Positions 53,802-62,738 of a stretch of 64,000 bases of DNA are shown piece after piece. Source of the stretch: JBMOKT01 sp049323895. Its GTDB lineage: Bacteria; Bacillota; Peptococcia; Peptococcales; BICA1-8. The stretch lies in the NCBI GenBank assembly GCA_049323895.1, contig JBMOKT010000032.1, positions 62,001 to 126,000 of the forward strand, written 5' to 3'. Under the pieces are notes generated by a model. That model was given only the letters and a program-made list of their open reading frames with translations, searched no databases and was not told the origin of the DNA. Position 1 is the stretch's first letter, and each line of letters opens with the position of its first letter. Made by a program: the position numbers and the translations under genes.

Positions 53802-55073
53802 TTACATCTTTCCTTTAGCCATAAGCCTTGCTTGGGGCAGCCGCCTTAGAATAACAGCCGCCAAAGGAGCAACCAATGCACCTACTCCCAATAGTAAAAA
53901 GGAGGCACCCCACTGCTGGGCATAAATGGGATTTACTTTACCGTTCTGATATTCCAAAACCATACCAAAAACTATAGGAGATATGATAGTCATGATATAG
54001 CCAATGGCAGATTGTAATCCCAGAGCAGTAGACCTTATGTTTCTCGAAACCATTTCTGTCAAACCAGCTTTATAAATAGGGGAATCTGCAATTACCCAGA
54101 AACCAATCCAGAAGGCAAGGAGAACTATTATTATTAAGGAATGACCGTATAAATACCCTAAAAATAATTCTGCTGCTAAACTGCATAAAGCCGCAACGAT
54201 AATGGTCTTAGTCCGTCCATATTTATCAGCCACTATTCCCCAGAGGGATACTGCAGGCACACCAACTAGTATCACCCCAGCAGCCAGCTTGCCGCCTAAT
54301 GCTACTGCTAAATTTTCTTCATATCCAACAGCAATTGTACTTGCCATGAGGAAGGGTCCAATCCAACCCCAAAAGGCATAGAGCTCCCACATGTGCCCCA
54401 TATAGGAGGCAGTAATAAGTGCTGGTCCCCCATACCCTCCTTCAGGTGCAGGCTTCACCCTGCTGTCACTATCCACATTACTTTGCTGCAAGATACTGTC
54501 TTCCATGTCTTCGGGTGGGGTTTCTTTAATAATTATGAACAACAGCAGCGCTGCCACAAAAACGGGCAGAGAAGTCCAAATTATACCCGACTGCCAGCCG
54601 TATTTGCTGGCCAGTGGTGAGGCCACAAAATAACCTCCGGCATAAGAAGCGGTTAAGGCTCCGGTATAAATGCCGATAGCTTTCCCCCTTTCGTTTGACT
54701 TAAACCACCGAGATAAATAGGAAATGCCCGGGACATAGATAGCACCAGCTGATAAACCTGTCAGCAATCGCAAGGCTAAAATGCTATAAAAATCCCGTGC
54801 CAACCAGGCAAACATTGTTGAAAATATTCCTGTGAGCAGCGTGGCCCATGCTACTACCTTTATTTCACCTATTTTATCAGAAAGCCAACCGGTAGTAATT
54901 ACTACTATTACATATCCGACCTGGATGGAGGCTAAAATATAGCCGATTTGTGCCGCTGTCAAGCCAAAATCTTTAGCAATATAATTTAACACAGCGGAAA
55001 AATTATACCAGGGCAGATACCCTAAAAACATTGAAACAGCCATAATTAACAAAATTTTTGTTTTCTTATTCAT
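53802..55073 (-). CDS. Major facilitator superfamily transporter
   Basis: A 423-residue protein with 12 predicted membrane segments in two halves separated by a hydrophilic loop (ETPPEDMEDSILQQSNVDSD, about residue 190-215). The conserved loop motif GWLSDKIGEIK after TM2 and the repeat GIVADKYGRTK in the second half are typical. The substrate is unknown; the gene starts 5 nt after the HbpS-like gene, so it belongs to the BMC operon and may import or export its substrate or product. Confidence 0.87.
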   Translation of the reverse strand: MNKKTKILLIMAVSMFLGYLPWYNFSAVLNYIAKDFGLTAAQIGYILASIQVGYVIVVITTGWLSDKIGEIKVVAWATLLTGIFSTMFAWLARDFYSILALRLLTGLSAGAIYVPGISYLSRWFKSNERGKAIGIYTGALTASYAGGYFVASPLASKYGWQSGIIWTSLPVFVAALLLFIIIKETPPEDMEDSILQQSNVDSDSRVKPAPEGGYGGPALITASYMGHMWELYAFWGWIGPFLMASTIAVGYEENLAVALGGKLAAGVILVGVPAVSLWGIVADKYGRTKTIIVAALCSLAAELFLGYLYGHSLIIIVLLAFWIGFWVIADSPIYKAGLTEMVSRNIRSTALGLQSAIGYIMTIISPIVFGMVLEYQNGKVNPIYAQQWGASFLLLGVGALVAPLAAVILRRLPQARLMAKGKM

Positions 55074-55078
55074 AGCAT

Positions 55079-55498
55079 TTAACGTTTTTCGGATAAAGCA
55101 TTAACTGCTGCTTCACTACAAATTCGATCTTGTTCAGGGGTTCCTCCACTAACCCCGATACCCCCAATGACCTCATTACCCTCCACAATTTTAATTCCTC
55201 CGGAAAATAGGACTAACCTATTATCACTTTCAATACCAAATAATGATCTTGTTTTAGCCCATTCTTCCCAATTGTGGGTATCCACTTGAGTAATTGCAGC
55301 AGTATATGCTTTCTTAATTGCCAAATCAATACTGAATATTTTAGCCTTATCCATACGTTGAAAAGCCACGAGATAGCCACCCCTGCATACCAAAGCTACC
55401 GATATATTAATCCCCAGTTCTTTAGCTCTTGCAACAGCCTTTTCTGTCAGTAGAAGTGCTTGTTCATATGACAGATTTTTTTGGGTTTGTGACTGCAT
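55079..55498 (-). CDS. GlcG/HbpS-family protein (PduO C-terminal-like)
   Basis: A 139-residue protein of the GlcG/HbpS/PduO-C fold: LLTEKAVARAKELGINISVALVCR, FSIDLAIKKAYTA and the C-terminal GGIGVSGGTPEQDRICSEAA. Members bind heme, cobalamin or flavin-like ligands and are frequent in BMC loci, where their role is poorly defined. AAAGGGAG precedes the ATG. It lies between PduL and the MFS carrier, after a 140-nt gap with a hairpin. Confidence 0.85.
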   Translation of the reverse strand: MQSQTQKNLSYEQALLLTEKAVARAKELGINISVALVCRGGYLVAFQRMDKAKIFSIDLAIKKAYTAAITQVDTHNWEEWAKTRSLFGIESDNRLVLFSGGIKIVEGNEVIGGIGVSGGTPEQDRICSEAAVNALSEKR

Positions 55499-55595
55499 TT
55501 TACATACTCCCTTTCTTTAAGTAATACTTTAAAAATACAAAATTTGGCTTTGCCAAACTCTGATACGGGTCAGCCTCACCTGCAGTTGTACATAA

Positions 55596-55628
55596 CAAAA
55601 TAAGCCAGGAAAATCCGGGCTTATTTTG
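55596..55628 (-). terminator. Hairpin between pduL and the HbpS-like gene
   Basis: A 13-bp near-perfect stem (CAAAATAAGCCCGG with CCTGGCTTATTTTG) in an otherwise tightly packed operon. The tail TTATGTA is poor for termination, so partial attenuation or an mRNA processing site is more likely. Confidence 0.5.
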
Positions 55629-55638
55629 CAGTGCTTTT

Positions 55639-56319
55639 TTATAGTGAGGGGGTGATGATTTCAACAGTAGTACTATTTGTAATACCTGCTGCATTTGCTT
55701 CATCAAAATCAATGTGCATTTCTAATTTATATTTATCGCTGACCCGAATAAGCACTTCATTGAAAACTAGACCCCTGGGACCGGGAACTTTAACACTAAG
55801 GCGCTCACCATCTTTTACACAAAATCTTTCTGCGTCCACGGTATGCATATGAATATGCCTAGCTGCTACAATGGCCCCTTCACTGATGGTTACTGCTCCC
55901 TTGGGACCTACCAGAGTCAAGGCTGCTGACCCTTGCAAATCTCCCGAATCCCTAATGGGTGCTTTGATTCCCAGTTTGACACAATCGGAAAGGGCTAGTT
56001 CCACTTGGGTTTTATTACGAGTCGGACCTAAAATCCTAACATTTTCAATTACTCCCTTAGGACCTACCAGTATCACCTTTTCTTCACAGGCATACTGTCC
56101 AGGCTGAGACAAATCTTTAAAGTTAGTTAAAGCAGCAGTGGCTCCAAAGAGTTTAGATAAATCTTCTGCTGAAAGGTGAACATGACGATTTGATACTCCG
56201 ACCTGAATACGGTTCCCCATATTAAGAGGGGAAGCTTGACCCTGGCTGCATTTACCATTGGATTGCAGTTGTTTTAAAACAACCTCTGTTACAGTTTTAA
56301 CTAACTCATGAGTATCCAC
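55639..56319 (-). CDS. pduL: BMC phosphotransacylase PduL, with N-terminal encapsulation peptide
   Basis: A protein of about 226 residues that interconverts acyl-CoA and acyl phosphate and recycles CoA inside the shell. Zinc-ligand motifs are VGVSNRHVHLS (about residue 45) and AARHIHMHTV (about residue 150); LEMHIDFDEANAAGI lies near the end. The N-terminal 18 residues (THELVKTVTEVVLKQLQ) form an amphipathic helix followed by a polar linker, the classical encapsulation peptide. The GTG at 56319 has GGGAG 5 nt upstream and is preferred over the GTG at 56331. Confidence 0.93.
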   Translation of the reverse strand: MDTHELVKTVTEVVLKQLQSNGKCSQGQASPLNMGNRIQVGVSNRHVHLSAEDLSKLFGATAALTNFKDLSQPGQYACEEKVILVGPKGVIENVRILGPTRNKTQVELALSDCVKLGIKAPIRDSGDLQGSAALTLVGPKGAVTISEGAIVAARHIHMHTVDAERFCVKDGERLSVKVPGPRGLVFNEVLIRVSDKYKLEMHIDFDEANAAGITNSTTVEIITPSL

Positions 56320-56337
56320 TAAATCTCCCACCTTTTG

Positions 56338-57792
56338 CTACTGTAATTGCAGCTGCTTTAGTACTTGTCTCACAACACCGGCTATATCATCAGTCTTAAT
56401 CTCACAGGGGGCACATGTGTTTTTGGGCGAATCAGAATGCAAATCTTTAATGCCATAGGCCAGCTTCTTAACATTTATCAAATGCTGTGGTCCTAAGTTA
56501 TCGGATATACTGCTTCCTCCCCATGTTCCGCAGCCTAGGGTCATGGAAGGGATAAGACCTGTAGTATATCCAATAGCTCCAACCGCTGACGGTGTGTTAA
56601 CAAGAATGCGGAAAACGGGTTTTCTAATAAATTCCATAATTACACTTTCATTCTGGGAGTGAATAGAAAAGCTATGACCTATTCCGCCTAGGTTTAGTAA
56701 TTCAATACTTAAATGGCAGGCTTCTTCCCAATCCTTAACAGTATAAAACCCTAGAACAGTAGTAAGTTTTTCGTAGGATAAGGGATAGCCAGGACCATAA
56801 CCATCCAAGGGTGCAATAAGCAGCTTGGTTTCTTCAGGTACGCTTATCCCTGCTGCCTGAGCTATTGTCTTGGGAAGCTGTCCTACAAACTTAGGATTCA
56901 TTCCTCCCTTGGGTGTCACAACTATTCGAGCAACTTTATCAGCTTCATCTGTATTAAGAATATAAGCCCCTTGACTTTTTAATTCAGCAATTACTAAATC
57001 CTTTATTGGTTCATCAGCAATTATTGCTTGTTCAGAAGCACAAATCATACCATTATCAAAGGTTTTACTGGCAATAATATCCCGTACTGCATTTTTAACA
57101 TTGGCACTTCTTTCAATAAATACCGGAACATTACCGGGTCCAACCCCAAAAGCAGGCTTGCCTGCACTATAGGCAGCCTTAACCATTGCCGACCCGCCTG
57201 TTGCAATTATTACTGAGATATCAGGATGGTGCATTAGTTCTTGTGTGGCCTGCATAGAAGTCTTAGAAATACAGCCAACAATATTTTCAGGCGCACCAGC
57301 TTTTATTGCTGCTTCATGAATCAACTGGGTTACGGCATTGCTGCATTTTACCGCATTGGGATGGGGTGAAAAAACTATCGCATTGCCCGCTTTTAATGCA
57401 CATAATGCATTATGGATTATTGTGGAAGTGGGATTTGTGGTTGGTATAATTCCCATAATAACTCCCATGGGCACTGCTACCTCAGTCACCTTTAATTCCT
57501 TATCTTCTCTGATTACACCTGTTGTCTTGATATTTTTTATATAATTATATACATCTCTCGATGCAAACATATTTTTAATTACTTTATGTTCAAATACTCC
57601 ATACCCTGTTTCATCAACCACCATGCGGGCCAGCCACTGGGCATTATCTCCCACAGCTTTGACAATGGCAGCTAATATCCTGTCGATTTCCTGCTCAGTA
57701 AATTTTGCATACTTTTTATGGGCTTCTTTGGCTTTACGAGCTAAATCCCGGGCTTCTTGTATAGAACTCAAATCATAATCTAATGCCACCAA
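56338..57792 (-). CDS. BMC-type CoA-acylating aldehyde dehydrogenase (PduP/EutE-like)
   Basis: A 484-residue enzyme converting an aldehyde, CoA and NAD to acyl-CoA. The Cys nucleophile is in KTFDNGMICASEQAII (about residue 255), with GVGPGNVPVFIE and the NAD region GIIPTTNPTSTII upstream. A C-terminal linker (about residue 445 on, CAPCEIKTDD) leads to the amphipathic helix DIAGVVRQVLKQLQLQ, a probable encapsulation peptide that shares VLKQLQ with PduL. The start is TTG at 57792 or GTG at 57789; AAGGA is 10 nt from the TTG. Confidence 0.92.
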   Translation of the reverse strand: MVALDYDLSSIQEARDLARKAKEAHKKYAKFTEQEIDRILAAIVKAVGDNAQWLARMVVDETGYGVFEHKVIKNMFASRDVYNYIKNIKTTGVIREDKELKVTEVAVPMGVIMGIIPTTNPTSTIIHNALCALKAGNAIVFSPHPNAVKCSNAVTQLIHEAAIKAGAPENIVGCISKTSMQATQELMHHPDISVIIATGGSAMVKAAYSAGKPAFGVGPGNVPVFIERSANVKNAVRDIIASKTFDNGMICASEQAIIADEPIKDLVIAELKSQGAYILNTDEADKVARIVVTPKGGMNPKFVGQLPKTIAQAAGISVPEETKLLIAPLDGYGPGYPLSYEKLTTVLGFYTVKDWEEACHLSIELLNLGGIGHSFSIHSQNESVIMEFIRKPVFRILVNTPSAVGAIGYTTGLIPSMTLGCGTWGGSSISDNLGPQHLINVKKLAYGIKDLHSDSPKNTCAPCEIKTDDIAGVVRQVLKQLQLQ

Positions 57793-57816
57793 TTAAAATC
57801 ATTCCTTTCTGAGGTA

Positions 57817-58329
57817 TCAGGACAAAGATGACTCGTCTGCTTTTATTATTTCCTGGATTAACTGAATTTTGTTTGCTCTGGAAATTTCCCTTCCCTTTAT
57901 AGCCATTTCTTCTATATTCCTGGCAATTTTCCGCAGTTCTGTGACCGAGAGCATTTGAAGCTGCTCTTTGGTGAATTTGCCGCCAGGGTATTTACTACCC
58001 TGGGGTTCATCATTCACTTTTTTGTCATCGGTATCCTCAAAGCTTTTGAAGAAAGCATCTTTAGGAAGTATTTTTTCCAATTGGTTATCCGGTCTTGGAA
58101 TTACATGTACAGAGATTAATTCCCCTACACGCTCCGCGGCACTAGCTCCGGCATCAATTGCTGCTTTTACTGATGCTACATCACCTTGAACCATTACCGT
58201 AACAAGTCCGGCCCCGATATGCTCTTTTCCCAGCAGTACAACGCTAGCAGTCTTTACCATAGCGTCAACTGCTTCAATGGATGCATTAAGACCTTTAGTT
58301 TCTACCATTCCTAAAGCCTGTTGCAGCAT
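57817..58329 (-). CDS. BMC-H shell protein with a C-terminal SAP-like extension
   Basis: A 170-residue protein. Residues 1-90 are a BMC domain (ALGMVETKGLNASIEAVDAM, ISVHVIPRPDNQLEKILP). A polar linker follows (about 95-120), then a helical module KEQLQMLSVTELRKIARNIE ... KGREISRANKIQLIQEI that looks like the SAP/Rho-N-type tail found on a few BMC-H proteins. The tail may recruit cargo, nucleic acid or the partition system. It is the third BMC-H in a row. Confidence 0.9.
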   Translation of the reverse strand: MLQQALGMVETKGLNASIEAVDAMVKTASVVLLGKEHIGAGLVTVMVQGDVASVKAAIDAGASAAERVGELISVHVIPRPDNQLEKILPKDAFFKSFEDTDDKKVNDEPQGSKYPGGKFTKEQLQMLSVTELRKIARNIEEMAIKGREISRANKIQLIQEIIKADESSLS

Positions 58330-58360
58330 TTCCTCAACCCCTAAGTATAAACTTTTCTTT

Positions 58361-58636
58361 TTATTTGCTTGCGGGAAGAATCATTTCAACTTCAGAATGG
58401 GGACGTGGAATAACATGAACGGAAATCAATTCACCAACGCGTTCGGCTGCTGCTGCACCTGCATCAGTTGCTGCTTTAACAGCTCCTACATCTCCTCTTA
58501 CCATTACAGCCACTAAACCTCCGCCAACAAGCTCTTTACCAACTAAAGTTACGTTTGCTGCTTTAACCATGGCATCTGCCGCTTCAATTGCTCCTATTAA
58601 ACCTTTTGTTTCAACCATTCCTAATGCTTCTTGCAT
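58361..58636 (-). CDS. BMC-H hexameric shell protein
   Basis: A 91-residue single BMC domain of the PduA/EutM type (EALGMVETKGLIGAIEAADA, GDVGAVKAATDAGAAAAERV, ISVHVIPRPHSEVEMILP). It is about 85 percent identical by eye to its neighbour at 58679, a recent duplication. GGAGG precedes the ATG. It forms the flat hexagonal tiles of the shell and the metabolite pores. Confidence 0.95.
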   Translation of the reverse strand: MQEALGMVETKGLIGAIEAADAMVKAANVTLVGKELVGGGLVAVMVRGDVGAVKAATDAGAAAAERVGELISVHVIPRPHSEVEMILPASK

Positions 58637-58678
58637 AATGAACGCCTCCTAATAATTTAGTATATTTTTTATATTTCT

Positions 58679-58954
58679 TTACTTAACAGATGGTAAAATC
58701 ATTTCAACATCGGAGTGGGGTCTTGGGATAACATGGACGGAAATTAACTCGCCCACTCTTTTAGCTGCTGCACCACCGGCATCTGTGGCAGCCTTAACAG
58801 CACCAACGTCTCCTCTCACCATTACGGTAACAAGACCGCCGCCAACTAAAACCTTACCAATTAAATGTACATTTGCCGCCTTTACCATGGCATCTGCCGC
58901 TTCGATTGCACCAATTAAACCTTTTGTTTCTACCATGCCTAATGCATTATTCAT
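58679..58954 (-). CDS. BMC-H hexameric shell protein
   Basis: A 91-residue single BMC domain (NALGMVETKGLIGAIEAADA, GGAAAKRVGELISVHVIPRP). The pore-side sequence KVLVGGGLVTVMVRGD differs slightly from the copy at 58361 (KELVGGGLVAVMVRGD), so mixed hexamers or pores of different selectivity are possible. A strong AAAGGAGG precedes the ATG. Confidence 0.95.
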   Translation of the reverse strand: MNNALGMVETKGLIGAIEAADAMVKAANVHLIGKVLVGGGLVTVMVRGDVGAVKAATDAGGAAAKRVGELISVHVIPRPHSDVEMILPSVK

Positions 58955-58983
58955 GTCATATCCTCCTTTAAAATTTTTGAAAA

Positions 58984-59661
58984 TTATTTTTTAGAACCTG
59001 CCGGATAAGTTACATAAAAATATTTTGCCTTATCCCGGGCTGAATACCTGATTTTGACATTGGCAGGTAGATATAAGACATCCCCTGCCTGCCCTATATA
59101 GCTGTTGCCATTTACTGTACATTCGAGAGTACCTTGGATAATATAACAAATCTCATCACCTTTAGTGTCACATTCAAATGTGGTGTTTTCTATTTCCATA
59201 AAACCGGTACTCATATTAGGACTTTCCTTTAGATTAAAAAGTTCTCTTATTCTAACTTTATCCTGGGGTTTCCCTGTATTGAAGCTCTCCAGATAAACGC
59301 TGTTACCGCTAACAAGTCTAAGGCCGCAGGGATCAGCTTTCTTCACCATTTCTGGAGGCTTTTGGCACTTTCCCACAGTTGCCATCACTTCGGCTACAAT
59401 TTTTTCTATAAAGTCAGGGTTAATATTAGGGGAGAGATTGGTGATGTCAATACTTTTAACAACCTGTTGAATTTGCTCTCGGGAATATTGTGTACTGCCT
59501 TTTGCCTGTTCCTGCTCCCCACAAACTACAAATTGTATGTTATATTCATTTGCTGCATCCCTTGCCGCTGGAGTAATAATAGATTTAGCTCCAACACGTA
59601 TGGTAGCTTCTTGTTGCTCTGCATACCTTTTCACATCGGCAGCGGTTATTAGCTTTTTCAA
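58984..59661 (-). CDS. EutQ-like cupin protein
   Basis: A 225-residue protein. The N-terminal segment ITAADVKRYAEQQEATIRVG ... IITPAARDAANEYNI is the conserved leader of EutQ/EutT-like BMC proteins. A middle helix NPDFIEKIVAEVMATVG resembles an encapsulation peptide. The C-terminal 110 residues are a cupin (GDEICYIIQGTLECTVNG, GDVLYLPANVKIRYSA). EutQ is reported to have acetate kinase activity; whether that holds here is unknown. The start is a TTG behind GGAGGTGAACC with wide spacing, so the exact start is uncertain. Confidence 0.82.
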   Translation of the reverse strand: MKKLITAADVKRYAEQQEATIRVGAKSIITPAARDAANEYNIQFVVCGEQEQAKGSTQYSREQIQQVVKSIDITNLSPNINPDFIEKIVAEVMATVGKCQKPPEMVKKADPCGLRLVSGNSVYLESFNTGKPQDKVRIRELFNLKESPNMSTGFMEIENTTFECDTKGDEICYIIQGTLECTVNGNSYIGQAGDVLYLPANVKIRYSARDKAKYFYVTYPAGSKK

Positions 59662-59705
59662 TTTGAATGGTTCACCTCCTTAATAAAAAATTAGATATCT
59701 TTAAA

Positions 59706-60254
59706 TTATAAAAGGCATTTTTTCAAATTTGTATGGGGCGAAGGAATTACTACCATATTTACCAGCATTCCTTTTTCAGAAGCCAGTGCTGTTCCTGCTT
59801 CTACAGAAGATTTAACAGATGACACATCTCCTGTTAAAGTAACAAATGATTTGCCTCCTATACCCATGCCAATCCGAATTTCAATTAAATCTACGTCCCC
59901 TGCTTTAGCAGCAGCGTCTGCAGCAACAATTAGTGAAGCAATTGAAAATGTTTCGATAATGCCAAGGGCTTTTATTTCATTTATTACCGTTGCCAGAGAA
60001 ATTGCCTGGATAACCTGGGGGTGAACATTGGGCAATAGGAAATCATCTATTACCATATCCTCACCTACAGCTTTCCCTGTATCAACAGCATTTTGAACCG
60101 CCGCTACATCCCCGCAGATTAGGACAATATATTTTCCTGGGCAGATTGGCTTGGCTTCTAAAAGATCAACCTGGGCAGACTTAAGCATGGCGTCTGCACC
60201 TTCAATGCCTTTAGCAATACTGGAAAATTCAACTAAGCCGATTGCCTGTATCAT
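59706..60254 (-). CDS. BMC-T shell protein, PduT-like with a pore [4Fe-4S] cysteine
   Basis: A 182-residue tandem BMC-domain protein that forms pseudohexameric trimers. The first domain has KPICPGKYIVLICGDV, whose Cys-Pro-Gly-Lys corresponds to PduT Cys38, which binds a [4Fe-4S] cluster at the three-fold pore. The second domain ends ASEKGMLVNMVVIPSPHTNL. The ATG overlaps the pduS stop (ATGA), so the electron-carrying shell protein and PduS are made together. Confidence 0.92.
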   Translation of the reverse strand: MIQAIGLVEFSSIAKGIEGADAMLKSAQVDLLEAKPICPGKYIVLICGDVAAVQNAVDTGKAVGEDMVIDDFLLPNVHPQVIQAISLATVINEIKALGIIETFSIASLIVAADAAAKAGDVDLIEIRIGMGIGGKSFVTLTGDVSSVKSSVEAGTALASEKGMLVNMVVIPSPHTNLKKCLL

Positions 60255-61585
60255 ACAATCTCACTTCCTTCCGCCGATGTAATGGCGATGGTATCAGATA
60301 CTTGAGTAACCACGCCTGATATGCTGGCATGGATATTTGCTCCTAGTGACTTTTCTGGTATTTCACCAATCAAGTCTCCTTTGTTTACCTTTTGCCCTGG
60401 TGTTACCAAAGGCTTGCAAGGCGCCCCTACATGCTGCTGAAGCTTAATGTTAACATGGTTTACGCAGTATTCCTTGTCTTTTAAGGGAGCACTTTTATCA
60501 TATTTGGCTAACCCCAGCCTGGAAATTAACCTTTTAATTGGTATTTTTCTATGTTCCTGTAAGTTATGTGGGATTTGATTTTCTGGCGGACCGTCAGGTC
60601 TAATGCCATTTTTCAAAAGCTCTTTCTTTATTTCAGCATTTACTCTTCTGGGCGATAGTCCCATTACACAAGCATATTGCTCGCATACTCCGCATTCAGA
60701 ACAAGCTAGTGCCATTTTCATTGAAACCTCTTGCCCATTTATGTGTTTTAAGGCCCTCATTATCTTATGAGGTTCAAGCTTATGTCCCAACAGATAACGG
60801 GGACAAAGGTCAGTGCAATACCTGCATTGAATACAGGCAGCTTTGGATTGCCTTACTATTTTTTCAACAGGCAGGGTTCTTCTCTTGATCAAGGGATGCT
60901 CTTCAGGCAAGATTATTAAACCCTTGGTGGTTTTTGTAATAGGCTGGTTTAAATCCTCTACAATTTTACCCATCATGGGACCGCCTTCGATTACCATTTT
61001 CCCTCTGAAATCAGTAACCCCTGCAATTCTGAATACCTCGGCTATACTGGTGCCAATAGGCAGCTTTAAAGTGACAGGTTCAGGTATTTCACCCGTTACG
61101 GTAAGATAGGTATGGGTAACGGGAGTTCCTTCCGCAGCCTCAGCAATATTAACCAATGTTTCAACATTAACAACAACACAATCAACCTTGAGGGGTATGC
61201 CCCCTTGGGGAACCAGCTTTCCAGTAGCCTGATTGACAGTTACATGCTCATCACCTGCAGGATAGAAATCCCCTAAGATGTGCAGCTTGATTGGTTTTCC
61301 TGGGATTACCTTTTCTAAGCTTTGGATGGCATCCTTATATTTCCCTTTCAATGCAATTATGCCTTCCTCAGCACCGGTAGCTTGAATTACTATTTCCAAC
61401 CCTTTTACAACCTTGGCAGCCATTTGTGCTAATAGCTGTTGATCAACCCTTAGCAAGGGCTCACACTCAGCTCCATTAACAACAATTGTTTTGGCTGCTG
61501 CAGAGATTTTTACATGGGTGGGGAAACCTGCTCCGCCTGCACCCACTACACCTGCATCCCTTACTTTCGTAATCATATCACTCAT
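60251..61585 (-). CDS. PduS-like RnfC-family flavo-Fe-S oxidoreductase
   Basis: A protein of about 444 residues. VVGAGGAGFPTHVK near the start and NGAECEPLLRVD form the FMN/NADH part. Two ferredoxin-type clusters are CIQCRYCTDLCPRYLLG (about residue 253) and CSECGVCEQYACVMGL; a C-terminal barrel-sandwich domain ends the protein. The ATG at 61585 has GAGG 8 nt upstream; the longer frame to 61648 only overlaps the preceding gene. With PduT it can move electrons across the shell, in cobalamin reduction or NADH re-oxidation. No B12 enzyme is seen here, which favours the second. Confidence 0.9.
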   Translation of the reverse strand: MSDMITKVRDAGVVGAGGAGFPTHVKISAAAKTIVVNGAECEPLLRVDQQLLAQMAAKVVKGLEIVIQATGAEEGIIALKGKYKDAIQSLEKVIPGKPIKLHILGDFYPAGDEHVTVNQATGKLVPQGGIPLKVDCVVVNVETLVNIAEAAEGTPVTHTYLTVTGEIPEPVTLKLPIGTSIAEVFRIAGVTDFRGKMVIEGGPMMGKIVEDLNQPITKTTKGLIILPEEHPLIKRRTLPVEKIVRQSKAACIQCRYCTDLCPRYLLGHKLEPHKIMRALKHINGQEVSMKMALACSECGVCEQYACVMGLSPRRVNAEIKKELLKNGIRPDGPPENQIPHNLQEHRKIPIKRLISRLGLAKYDKSAPLKDKEYCVNHVNIKLQQHVGAPCKPLVTPGQKVNKGDLIGEIPEKSLGANIHASISGVVTQVSDTIAITSAEGSEIV

Positions 61586-61598
61586 ATTTAACACCTCA

Positions 61599-61868
61599 TC
61601 AGCGTTGTTTACCTTCCTCGTCGATAATCCCAATGATAATTGCATCAATAGGCGACTCAGCTAAATTGCCCATAAATCTGGCGGAGCTGCCTTCGGTAAC
61701 TATTACTCTTTCGCCAATCCCCGCCCCGATTATGTCTGCCGCTATAATAATCCGACCCTCTTCTTCTCTAGTCCTGTCCAGCAGTTGGACTATCATTAAC
61801 TTGACTCCTACTAATGCCTCATCCTTGCGGGTTGCCCAAATATTATCAATTACTCTTCCAATTTTCAT
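61599..61868 (-). CDS. BMC-P pentameric vertex protein (EutN/CcmL)
   Basis: An 89-residue protein of the EutN/CcmL/PduN family: MKIGRVIDNIWATRKDEALVG at the start and AADIIGAGIGERVIVTEGSSAR in the middle. It caps the icosahedral vertices. The ATG overlaps the eutJ stop by 4 nt and the stop is followed within 14 nt by pduS. Confidence 0.95.
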   Translation of the reverse strand: MKIGRVIDNIWATRKDEALVGVKLMIVQLLDRTREEEGRIIIAADIIGAGIGERVIVTEGSSARFMGNLAESPIDAIIIGIIDEEGKQR

Positions 61869-62719
61869 CTTTTCACCCTCTCTTGATGGGTTTCTAAAAC
61901 GGCAAGTGCTATTCCCAAAGGAGTTACTAAAAAGGGATTAGCCGGTTTTACAACTGGTGTTTTCAACTCATCTTCCATAATTTTCTCAATATTTTGCAGG
62001 CAACAGGTTCCGCCAACTAGGAATACCCTTTCCACTGCATGCTGTTTAATGTGCCGATGGACTATACTGGCAACCTTTTGTACTACAGGCTTTACTACGG
62101 GTAATATTTCCTGGTGGTTCTGAATATTTTTCTTTTTTTCCTCTGCCTGCTCAAAGGTAGTTTTATAAGCACCGGCAATAACCAAGCTAAAATGAGTTCC
62201 GCCGGTAGGCTCATCGGCTACATAGATAACTTTTCCGTCATTAAAAACAGCAATACCCGTTGTTCCCCCGCCTATATCAACAACTGCCCCATCAGTAACA
62301 CCAAGTACTTTGTTAGCTGCAGTAGGCTCATCAATTTCCAAGAAAACTTCAAACCCTGCAGCCTGGGCGACATTGACAATTGCCTTACGGTCATTCTTAT
62401 ATGTACCTGGCGGATATGCCACTCCCGCTTCCAAAAGTTCTACGCCCAGCTGATCCTCAATTTGCTTTTTCAGGGTTCTTACAATATCAATTGCTCCAAT
62501 ATAATCTACAACTAAGCCATCCTTCACAACCTGGGCAAACCTCATTGCGCCTGCCACCGGATTGCCGTCTTCATCAACTACAGCCAGTACAATATAAGCA
62601 GTTCCTAAATCTACTCCAGTAAACAGCTTTTTACCTTTAATGGCTTCATCTTTACTAGGGGCTGTTATTTTTTGTTCAAATTCTTTTATTAAATTATCCG
62701 CTGCTTTTAAATTTTCCAT
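61865..62719 (-). CDS. eutJ: EutJ-like actin/Hsp70-fold ATPase
   Basis: A 284-residue protein. Phosphate-1 motif FTGVDLGTAYIVLAVVDEDG lies at residue 33 and phosphate-2 VVDIGGGTTGIAVFNDGK at about residue 145. The adenosine motif FLVGGTCCLQNIE lies near residue 235. EutJ proteins are thought to act as BMC chaperones or assembly factors. The gene is second in the operon, 19 nt after the amidohydrolase. Confidence 0.9.
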   Translation of the reverse strand: MENLKAADNLIKEFEQKITAPSKDEAIKGKKLFTGVDLGTAYIVLAVVDEDGNPVAGAMRFAQVVKDGLVVDYIGAIDIVRTLKKQIEDQLGVELLEAGVAYPPGTYKNDRKAIVNVAQAAGFEVFLEIDEPTAANKVLGVTDGAVVDIGGGTTGIAVFNDGKVIYVADEPTGGTHFSLVIAGAYKTTFEQAEEKKKNIQNHQEILPVVKPVVQKVASIVHRHIKQHAVERVFLVGGTCCLQNIEKIMEDELKTPVVKPANPFLVTPLGIALAVLETHQERVKR

Positions 62720-62738
62720 AGTAATCTCCTTGATTATC

